Assembly (NCBI GenBank): GCA_900618795.1
Contig: UYJD01000001.1
Coordinates: 1,531,162 to 1,595,161, forward strand
Direction of reading: 5' to 3'
Source of the DNA: Cyanodermella asteris
Taxonomy: Eukaryota > Ascomycota > Lecanoromycetes > Ostropales > Stictidaceae
Length of the DNA: 64,000 nt
Numbering within the stretch: position 1 is the first letter of the stretch; each line of letters begins with the position of its first letter. The notes beneath the pieces were generated by a model. That model was not told the origin of the DNA, did no database searches, and saw only the letters and a list, made by a program, of their open reading frames with translations. Positions 55,801 to 64,000 of this stretch are shown here, one piece after another. The position numbers and the translations under genes were made by a program.

Positions 55801-57299
55801 TGTGTACCCCAGGATCGCGCAATCGACGGGCTCACAGACTCAAGAGCCTTCGCCCCGGAAACTGGCCGTCGTCAAAGATCGACCAAACCGTGATGCCGAG
55901 ACGCATCGTTTATCATGAACAATCTCGCCAGGTCAAGCCGAATATCAGATGCCTTGTGCGGCCGGTAGATGCAGTCTCACCACCTTTGCTGCTGCTACGC
56001 CGCGTCGTTTGCGAGTAGAAGCATCGGCAGACTTTACCGCTCCGCTTCCCTGGACGTCTTCGTTCTCTATACTGCGCCTGCCGCCCTGTTGCAACCTTCT
56101 GCTACTACGATTGGTTGGCCGACCTCAAACGCTGCGTCGTCTCATGCCAGTACTGGCTGACCCAGGGCAACTCGCGTTCTGTAACATTTTCTCAAACACC
56201 TCACTCCGTACCAATATTTGTCTTGGCATTTGCCTCCCTTTTGTTCTTGCTCGTCTGAGCGCCTACTGGCCGACTGCCTAACATAAGAGCCGCCTATTTG
56301 CTGTACAGTACTTCGATGCCCTCTGTGTGTAACCTCCTGTCCTGTATCATACCGTCAGAACTTTTCGACCTTACAATACCACCTGCAGTCAGCCTGTCGA
56401 TTCATCCACCATCCAAATGCCGCGACTTTTTACATCCCTGACCGCTCTGCCTTAGTGTCGTTCCTACGCTTCTGCACATCCAGTGTTCCACGTTTGAAAT
56501 CCCCGGATGACTTGGGCCTTGGGCTTCTTCTATCAAAGAATGATCTGCGGATACTGACACCGCCGTCAGTCGATCCTTTCTAAGCTAATTCCGCTGCTTA
56601 CGGGGAGGCAGCCTACCCGTTCGTTCGCCCGCTCGTCTCGTGCTTGCCATCTTCTCTCTCGGTTTTGTCTGTGTGCAAGAAGCTCTATCCACGAAGCCTG
56701 GTTGATAGAAAGTATCTTCCTCAACCGGCGAGCACGGACATCGAAACCCGTCTCAAACCCGTCGAACCCTGGAGCCCGACACACGAACCCTCAGCCGGGG
56801 TCATCATAGATCCCAAACTCGTTCCGCGCGGCCGTTCTTGTCCCGATTTCTCGGCTGACGGCCCTTGTGAGGTAACGGCTCCTATTTCTACCGTGTGGCG
56901 CTGCCATCGGGTCGCGATGTGGCTCTGAGCCTCACTTGGACCGTTTCCTAGCTTGCCTGACGCCGCTCCAGCCCCGCGGAACATAGGAAGCGCAACATGA
57001 CAATCGCGCCTGGGGCCTTATAGTTGAGGCACTTCCCAAGGCGGTTAATAATCGCCTTCAGTTTGCGCAAGGACCTCAGACATAACGGCCTTATCGAGCC
57101 AAGCTGCGAGCAGCCGCAAACATCCTCTGCTGGACAGATTCCCTTCCAAACCTGTACTCTTCTTGACTCAGCAGGATCTGACCGACTCTCACACCACAGC
57201 TGATCCGTACGACACGAGCTTGTGGTTGGCAGCTCACGTCCCCTTTATATCGCAACTCGCCCAAATCCTCCCGCTGCGTCATTCGCGGTCACTCTCTAC
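52874..57299. other. 4.4-kb gene-poor divergent region
   Basis: This is the longest stretch without a supported gene, between cofactor B (minus) and the SANT protein (plus). Open frames up to about 185 codons occur but none has domains, signal peptides or intron logic. The right third (about 55950-57300) is pyrimidine-rich on the plus strand, as in long leaders of fungal regulators. A 13-bp direct repeat (GGCTCGACACTAT) occurs near 53918 and 53938. I see no tRNA or transposon. Confidence 0.45.
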
Positions 57300-58656
57300 A
57301 TGCTTCACGCCCCCCTTCGTCCCACCGCCGCCAAACTGGACATTTCACGCCTGCTTGAGTCCGATCCCACGCCCGAGAAGGCGGCACCAGCTAGGTCTGC
57401 GTCGGACCCTCCTCCAGCGCGTTCTTTGCCCCCTTCGGGGCGAAGTTCAATTTCATCAACACACTCGGGCGGTAGCTCATATGCTGGTCTATCGGCTTCG
57501 AGCCTCCCACCCCAACTTCCCACCCAGCAACCTCAGCAGGGCGCCTATCCACATCACAGGCCTCACATCCCGTCTTTGAGTGCTTTGCCTCTGTCGGCGC
57601 ACGGTCTGCCGCCGCTCGAGCAACACATCAGGCACCCTTCGTTGCCAAACTCACACTTATCGGATTCAGCCGCATTCTCTTATCCACATCCTCCGAAAAG
57701 ACCAGCACCTAGCGACCCTCATCCTTCAGCATCACCAGCCAAGAGGCAATCGAAATGGACGGCCGAAGAAGACGCCCTCGTCATTGAATTGAGAGGCGCT
57801 GGTATGAAATGGGAGGACATCTCAAAGCGGATTCCGGGTCGGACTCCGCTCAGCTGTCGTCTTCACTACCAAAACTACATTGAGCGTCGCAGCCAATGGG
57901 ACGAAGACCGGAAGAACCGGCTGGCCAGGCTATACGAACGGTGACGGTCTTGAGATACGCCTTGCAAACTCCTTTACTAATGCATGCTCAGATTGAAAGC
58001 AGAAATGTGGAAACCACTGGCCGCCGAACTCAACGTGCCCTGGAGAGCGGCGGAGGCAATGCACTGGTACTTGCCCATGCGCGGAATGGCCCCTGACATG
58101 ACGGACGCAGCTAACGGACACTGTTTTTTCTAGGCAACTTGGTCAGGCCGAAATGGCGCGTCGAGCAGGGGTGACACCGTTCTCGATATCCGGAGGTCCC
58201 GGAGGTCCCGGAGGCTCAAGCGGCAGACCCGAGACACAACAGATGGTAGAGACTTCGCCGAGCACCAACTATCCGCCGCCAAGCCCTTATGCCGGAGTAT
58301 ATGGCTCATCGTCAATGTACGCACAGCCAGTGACGAGACAGGGATATTTAGACGAACAGCAAAAAGGAGAGCCAATCTTCAAGACACCGGCGTACGGCGG
58401 GCGACCGAGGAGTATCTCTGCAAGCAGCAGTGGAGAGGACCGGAGAGGCAGCGGGTCCATGCCAGGTACGGCTCCCTGGCCGGGACCACCTGGAGGTTCT
58501 CAAGGGCCGGGATTGGGATCTGATCGGCCGCGGTTTGGCCCAGAGTCGTGGCCCTTGCCCCGGCTTCCAGAACAAGGAGAAGGCGAAGATCAGGCACCGG
58601 CGCATGAGGTCGCAGGTAGCGGCCGGCAGCAGACGCCAAGGCATGAGGTGAATTGA
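57300..58656 (+). CDS. SANT/Myb-like DNA-binding protein
   Basis: This is a predicted nuclear regulator. Exons 57300-57940, 57992-58066 and 58134-58656 (introns 51 and 67 bp) give 412 residues. The first 145 residues are Pro/Ser/His-rich. A single Myb/SANT repeat lies at 151-195: SKWTAEEDALVIELRGAGMKWEDISKRIPG, then RTPLSCRLHYQNY, with the two conserved Trp (153, 171) and a Tyr in the third position. A helical extension follows (about 196-255, ARLYERLKAEMWKPLAAELNVPWRAAEAMHWQLG), which looks like a second, degenerate Myb-like helix set built across both introns. The C-terminal 150 residues are Gly/Pro/Ser-rich. Reading past exon 2 without splicing stops soon after, so the second intron is needed. 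Single-repeat fungal Myb proteins of this type are known but mostly uncharacterised; targets are unknown. Confidence 0.85.
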
Positions 58657-60693
58657 CGATGTGATGAACACGAATGATGTCGTTGCTCCATACCGCACTT
58701 GGCAGGCCAAGTGCAGATTGCAGAGTCCGATCGTCGAGAATGGCCGGGGGCGTCGCACGCCGGGGCGACAATGGACGTTGATGGCATGCTGGATTGAACG
58801 GTCGAACCTGGGAATCATGACCGATCAGGGATCCACGTCCAGCGCACAAAGCTTCTTTTACACGTGCCCTTTGTATGCGGAAGGCGATTGAGTTTTGTTG
58901 CATACTGGAAGCGAGGTGCAGATGCTACCTTGCGATGCAGGGAATCCGTACTCTACACGTTGCAGCTTCGCTATTCGGTCATGACATGCACTTGACGAAA
59001 GGCCAAAAGGCCGGGAAAACAAGGCCGAGGCCAGATGAAACAAGGAGCATCAAACTATACACCTTGTCCTGGAAGTAGCGCACCGCGTACTGAGGACGAA
59101 TGAACTAGCCGTCTAAACTCGACTGACAATCAACCGGGGGACAGGGATGTACGCAGCACACACGTCGGTAGTGGCCTATCATCGTGTAAGAGATGCGTGG
59201 AGATCCCGACTAGATGGGCCGAGGTGCCCCCTGAGTGTCGGCACTCAGCGCAAGTTGAAACTCGAATAACTTCCTACCGTCACGCGCACCATTCGAGCTT
59301 CCCAAAGGTTCCGAAGCTGCCAGCTGACTAGCTAGCATCCTTCTTGGCACTGTCGTAGGACGCTTGGGATCGTGAACAAAGACTCGGGTCGCTCGACGCT
59401 GCGGTAATCATGCCACTGCGCCACGACTAGTCGGCCGCACGACGGCTGCGCCGTTTGCACGGAGCCAAGCAAATGCTCTCGTGAGCTAGCTTGTTCCCAT
59501 GGGGATATTCAGGGCTGTCTCAGCTGGTCAGACGAACCTCAAAGGCACCTCTGGCCATCGGAAGGCTGCCGCGCGTGCGCCGAGAGCGAATGCGAGGGAC
59601 GGAGATGGATTTCAGCCTGTAGCTCTGAGCTGCGCTCCGACGGTCGTTTTCAACCCAGCGCCGCACGAGCCAAATTAGATAGCCGGCATTCAGGCAGCAC
59701 CAACGGTACTGAATTGAATTGAGGCACTACTCGATGAGTTGTGCGTTCGGCCAGCCGCCCGAGCGCGTCGGTGCTGTATTGACAAGACTGCAGATGTACA
59801 GGGTAAATCGGCTAGTCGGACAGCGGAGCGGGCTGAACTCATTGGACGTGTGCTAAGAATTTAGTACGTCCTGCACTATCAACAGTAGAGACGGGCCTAG
59901 CGCGACGAGTGATGGCCAGGCTGTTCGGTGCTGGTGTTCGGGTTGCCGCTCGAAGCGCTCTGACTTGCCCTGCATGAGTCGATCTTACTTTGTCATTGAA
60001 CGTGCGGAGAGGGGCCGAAAATGGGTGACTGCAAGGTTAAACATTGTTCTCAAAAAGGCAGGAAAGAATGAAGACTAGAAGCCAAGGATGACAGCCAGTT
60101 CGTGATTGTCGACCAGAGGGGTTGCGTTTTATGGTTGCAGTACGTGGCAGATGCGAGGGCTGATTCGCCCGCTCGCGAATGAAAAACTGGAACAGCTGTT
60201 ACTGGCTCTGTTCGATGAGATTATCGTCACGGCATGTTATCGGCTCGTTCATTTGCAGAAGCTCAACTCGAGAAACTGTTTTGTGCCGGAGCGCGAATGG
60301 CAGGACCCTAAAACCAATACCTTGGCAACGTTCTTTGCGTGTAGCGAGCAGCTAAGCAGTAGTTGCAGTCAGACTTGCGGAAATCTTTGACGGATCTCGC
60401 CGAGGTGTGCAAGGTAGGGAAGCATAGTAGAGAGTCTTCAGCGCCTTCACAAAGCTATCTCGGCGCGGAAAAACGAAGCGCGAGTATGCATCTCTCGACG
60501 TCACTTGGTGCCAAAGTGCACTCCGACGCGCCTCGCGCCTGCCTCAGATTGTACGAACATTGGCTTCACTCTCGCGGTGCAGACGACGCATCGACGTGTT
60601 GTACGAAGTTCCGAGTTTCGGTCGGCTTGCTCGACCCATCAACCACTGATATGGGTACTTGAGTGATTCAGACCTGAGCATCCAGCATCGAAT
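58657..60693. other. Intergenic stretch, no supported gene
   Basis: 2.0 kb between two plus-strand genes. Open frames at 60106-60390 and 60363-60662 are short and featureless. No repeat or RNA gene is recognised. Confidence 0.45.
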
Positions 60694-62631
60694 ATGGCTG
60701 AACCAGTTTCAAGCAGTAGCCAGCAGTCGGGCAGATCTCACTCCACGCAGGAAGATCGCTTCGTCCAGCTTCTCAAGCAACTAAATGAGACGATTGAATC
60801 GATCAAAACAACCGCGCCACGTGTTTCTCTTTCTTCTCTCATCGCCAGTGCCGCCGATCCAGCCGAGCCCAGTACTGCTCAAGGCGCATCATGTCTAGCT
60901 GACCCCAGTGACACTGCTCAAAGCAACTCGAAGTTGACAGATCGACCGGGCCATAGTGTGAGAGATTCATCGGCGATGGATGCCCGAGCACAGACCGACG
61001 CCAACGAACTGCGCGCCAAAGATGCCAAAATCCAGGCCCTGACCGAGGAACTCGATCGCCGCAATGAAGCCTATAAAAGACTTTCAGCAGCCCATAGAGC
61101 GGTGTTAATACGACTCGAACACTGTCAGCGGCTTGTGGCCTCTGGAAACATCGTAACCTCTGCGTCGACAAGAAGTGAGTTGCTACAACACTCAGACAAC
61201 TCGGTCCACTTTCCGCAACGGCTTGACCAGCATTGGTCGGAAAGTACACTGGCAAATGCAACGTCTGGCGTCAAGCTGCCGTCTTCAGTGTCCAAGAGTC
61301 GAAGCACACCAGTAGACCAAGTGGAACATCTTCCGTCGCAGCAGGTACAGTTTGTGTCTACAAGACCAGTTCGCCATGCAAGGCGCGCTTCCATCAAAGT
61401 GAAGACGGAGAAACAGGACGAGGCCTTGGAGGATGTAAAGCGAGGGCCTTTGTCAGATGAACCTCCACGACTCGATCGCTTTGGCACATCAGCAATCGCG
61501 AGCATGGATCTTGACACTGTCGAAGTCCCAAAGTCTACGCCGCGAAAATCTCGTCATTCTCCATTGAACGCCCTTACTGCTACTCGTGGGCTTCCTCGCC
61601 CACGTTCCGCCTCGCACCATCGTCACACTCCGCTGGGGTTGGTTGTGTCGAGCGACGACACACGTCTATTGCTCGAGGGAACACGTGAATATGAATTCAT
61701 GGACTTCGCCGCTCCTTCTGGCAAACCACATCCAAAAGCTGAGCTACCTGCATTTCGCGACATGCCAGCACAGACAGGGACAATCGATCTTACCAGCAGC
61801 GAGTCGTCCTCAAAGGGTTCAAACTTGACAAAGCGAGCTATCAGTCGTAATGTGACGCAATCTCTGTCCCCAAGAAGAAAAGCACTTGCCGAGAAAGATC
61901 CAAACATTCAGCAGACCCCATACAATCATGATACGAGCTCCGCAAGGGGTTCTACGAAGAGGAAGCGCGCCGACCATGGAGCGAGTAAGATTCGTGAACT
62001 GGCAGAAGACTACGACGTCGATACTCCGACTGGAACTCGCGCCAACAAAGGACGCCGATTGCATACTCTACTGGATGAAGGCTTCGCGGAGGCCACACGA
62101 GTCCCATCACCTAGGCCAATTCCTCGGAGTCGACATCGAAACGATGCTCCCGCAGACGCGCTCAAGCCACGCAACGGCGAAGTCTACGACTTGACGGATG
62201 TTGATCTTGACAGTGGTAATGAGCAATCCGAGAGCTCAGCTGTCCATGGAGCGTCTCACAGCAATGCCGCGACGCGAAAGCATTTTGAGGGCGCAGGTTT
62301 GAGTCAAAGCGCAAGACCGAACTTGCCATTCGCCCCTGTTCAGCAGAGTATTTCAGTGCCACACGACGAGAGCTCGACTCGCCTCGCACGACCGATACCC
62401 AACAATCCGCAGACTTGGTTGGCCGAAGGTCAGCAGACGAGCGCGAAGCAAGCTCACGGTCCCCGCTCTGATCAGGAACGAGGAAAGTCGCCTCCTGGAT
62501 TTTGGAGTGCCGACATGCCTTCTACTCAAGAGTTGGAGGCTTTGCGCAACCAAGCTGCATACGGCGAGCATGGAGATTCTGCTCATCGACATTTGGTACA
62601 AAGCCACGGCAATACTTCTGGCCTGACCTGA
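60694..62631 (+). CDS. Ser-rich coiled-coil protein, unknown
   Basis: I do not recognise this protein. It is a single exon of 645 residues, starting at the first ATG. Residues 20-40 (RFVQLLKQLNETIESIKTT) and 103-150 (NELRAKDAKIQALTEELDRRNEAYKRL) are amphipathic helices likely to form a coiled coil. The remainder is disordered, rich in Ser, Arg, Pro and His, with basic patches (KSRSTP, KRKRADHG, NKGRRL) that could serve nuclear import and several LD/DLT motifs (TIDLTSSESS, VYDLTDVDLDSG) that look like SUMO-interacting or acidic interaction motifs. No enzyme domain or membrane segment is present. The mix of coiled coil, nuclear signals and hydrophobic-acidic motifs suggests a nuclear scaffold or chromatin-associated protein, but this is inference. 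Confidence 0.72.
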   Translation: MAEPVSSSSQQSGRSHSTQEDRFVQLLKQLNETIESIKTTAPRVSLSSLIASAADPAEPSTAQGASCLADPSDTAQSNSKLTDRPGHSVRDSSAMDARAQTDANELRAKDAKIQALTEELDRRNEAYKRLSAAHRAVLIRLEHCQRLVASGNIVTSASTRSELLQHSDNSVHFPQRLDQHWSESTLANATSGVKLPSSVSKSRSTPVDQVEHLPSQQVQFVSTRPVRHARRASIKVKTEKQDEALEDVKRGPLSDEPPRLDRFGTSAIASMDLDTVEVPKSTPRKSRHSPLNALTATRGLPRPRSASHHRHTPLGLVVSSDDTRLLLEGTREYEFMDFAAPSGKPHPKAELPAFRDMPAQTGTIDLTSSESSSKGSNLTKRAISRNVTQSLSPRRKALAEKDPNIQQTPYNHDTSSARGSTKRKRADHGASKIRELAEDYDVDTPTGTRANKGRRLHTLLDEGFAEATRVPSPRPIPRSRHRNDAPADALKPRNGEVYDLTDVDLDSGNEQSESSAVHGASHSNAATRKHFEGAGLSQSARPNLPFAPVQQSISVPHDESSTRLARPIPNNPQTWLAEGQQTSAKQAHGPRSDQERGKSPPGFWSADMPSTQELEALRNQAAYGEHGDSAHRHLVQSHGNTSGLT

Positions 62632-63223
62632 AACGCACTGTCCTCGCTAAGGAAAGATATCTTGTTCGCACTTTCCTGGATATTGCGGAAGGAACTTTCT
62701 GTCAGTAGCAATCATTTCACCTCGTTTGGTCTACCGTCCATTGTGGCGCGGACGAGAAGGTGCTTCCATCACTTCACGAAACGTCGGTGTAGAAGCACCA
62801 GTGTAGATGCACGGGTGTTGAGAATGTGGCCTTGGCCGATTCTTTCAATTCTGATAGCCAAGCGTATTGCTACCCTTCGAACAGACTCTTCCAGACGGCA
62901 CAAACAGCCGCTGCTTCTCTTTCTTCAAAATGCTTCGCCCATAACTCATGTAGTGATTCTCATTCCAGATGCTTGTGTCATATCTCGTCCCATATCCTCA
63001 AAGTAGCTACCTCATCCCTGAAATGCCGCCACAGGGAACGTCTCAGTGTCTTCGATGCCCGGAGTGTTGGAGGGCGAGGCTCCCAGATGTAGGAGGCATC
63101 AAGCCATGATCTCGTGGTGATCATGGCTGATTTGTTGTAACGACCTCATCATTCGTACTCGTATCAGAGCATGATGTCGTAGCAAGTTGGTATGAAGGGC
63201 CGAAGCCAGGTCGAGTGGATCGA
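62632..63223. other. Convergent 3' flanks
   Basis: This is between the stops of the Ser-rich protein (plus) and the zinc-knuckle protein (minus). Nothing further is seen. Confidence 0.5.
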
Positions 63224-64000
63224 TCAGTTCGGGCAGGAAGCCTGAACATGGCCGGGCTGCTTGCACTTGTAGCAGACACGCTCCTGAGCATCGGATGGGC
63301 AGTCTCGGCTCAGGTGACCAACTTCGCCGCCTGTGTTCAATCATAATTAGTTGGGGCTTTGAATGAAGATGAAGCTTGGCAGCTTACAGTTGTAGCACTT
63401 CTGGCCTTGGGTGCAATCGCGCGACATGTGGCCATAACCTCCGCCTAAAGATGTTTGTCAGTTTGTTTCTCAGATCGACTGCCTATCATCGTTGAGCACA
63501 CGTACAGCTGTAGCAGGTAGTTCCGCCACCACGGCCGGCGCCACCACCGAAACCTCCACGTCCAGAGTATCCGCCGCCGTAGCCACCAGCTCCTCCTTCA
63601 GAGCAGTTGCGAGCGATGTGACCGACCTTACCGCACTTGTAGCATTCGCTGCCTGACTGAATGTTAGCTTGAGACCCAAACACGCATGCACTTTGACATG
63701 CCACTGCTGCCGCCGTAGCCGCCTGAACTTCCGCCAAAGCCACCTGACTGGCCACCCGCCGCCTGGTTGGGGCACTCTCTTGAGATGTGGCCTGCTCGTT
63801 GTTAGTAGATGCCGAAGGCCGACCTGACTTGGATTTGACATACCAGTTTCGCCGCATCTGTAGCAAGACTTTTCTTTCTGAGGCTCTGTGCACTCTCTGC
63901 TGACGTGACCAGCGTTCCCGCAGTTGAAGCACTGCTCTAAATCAGCAGCCGACCTTCCTCAATCACCCGAAGAAGCATACCGTCGGGGTTCCACGCTTGG
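63224..64000 (-). CDS. gis2: Zinc-knuckle nucleic-acid-binding protein (Gis2/Byr3/CNBP), 5' end outside window
   Basis: This binds single-stranded RNA/DNA; yeast Gis2 and human CNBP associate with mRNAs and ribosomes. The window holds six exons: 64000(partial)-63981, 63934-63844, 63791-63705, 63652-63506, 63444-63388 and 63330-63224, with introns of 46-61 bp. The visible part has six CCHC knuckles: [70 protein letters not shown] and [14 protein letters not shown]. The partial first exon ends KRGTPT, which in relatives follows another knuckle, so at least one more lies outside. A Gly-rich linker separates knuckles 2 and 3, and an RGG-like stretch knuckles 3 and 4. The third visible intron has a weak GTGGCA donor and was placed to keep frame. 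Later introns split the second Cys codon of a knuckle. Confidence 0.88.

Noticed and set aside
1-64000. tRNA, rRNA, CRISPR or secondary-metabolite cluster
   Set aside because: No tRNA box pairs, rRNA or repeat arrays were seen by eye, and no polyketide or peptide synthase genes; the P450 reductase and MFS gene are far apart and not a cluster.

Overview
The window is nuclear DNA from a filamentous ascomycete (Pezizomycotina). The evidence is about 20 protein genes on both strands, most with one to five short GT-AG introns (44-67 bp, with CTGAC/CTAAC branch sites), Kozak-like starts, a cutinase, GPI-type wall proteins, a Git3-type GPCR, and a Tc1/mariner relic with repeat-induced-point-mutation-like damage. 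Protein flavour suggests Dothideomycetes (Mycosphaerellales-like), but that is a guess. The sequence is a scaffold: 545 N's lie at 32237-32781, inside the transposon relic.

Layout. 0.6-6 kb: a DUF7730-like protein, NADPH-cytochrome P450 reductase and a secreted cutinase. 8-14 kb: a two-RRM (RBMS-like) RNA-binding protein, then Fip1 (mRNA 3'-end processing) head-to-head with Nup49 (nuclear pore). 15-22 kb: a small low-complexity protein, a coiled-coil protein carrying two tandem copies of an unnamed Cys/His/Trp domain, and a small GPI-type secreted protein. 22-31 kb: a membrane SDR, a 7TM glucose/nutrient-receptor-like GPCR and a large conserved but unnamed protein. 32-33 kb: the Tc1/mariner relic. 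33-40 kb: a DDHD phospholipase, a Rho4-like GTPase with a very long N-terminal extension, and a mitochondrial AAA-type ATPase. 41-46 kb: a Cys-rich secreted protein behind a strong TATA box, an MFS transporter, and a GPI-type wall protein with an internal duplication. 46-53 kb: a Mag2/RNF10-like RING E3 head-to-head with a Ubp3/USP10-like deubiquitinase, then tubulin cofactor B. 57-64 kb: a SANT/Myb protein, an unrecognised Ser-rich protein, and the 3' part of a Gis2/CNBP-type zinc-knuckle protein cut by the window edge.

The genes do not form one pathway or a biosynthetic cluster; most are housekeeping. The most suggestive local arrangements are two divergent promoter pairs (Fip1/Nup49 and the E3/deubiquitinase pair, whose yeast and human relatives act oppositely on 40S ribosomal proteins) and the tandem-domain gene, where a possible 60-bp GC-AG intron would remove the stop between the two domain copies. 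Intron positions were placed by eye and need transcript evidence.
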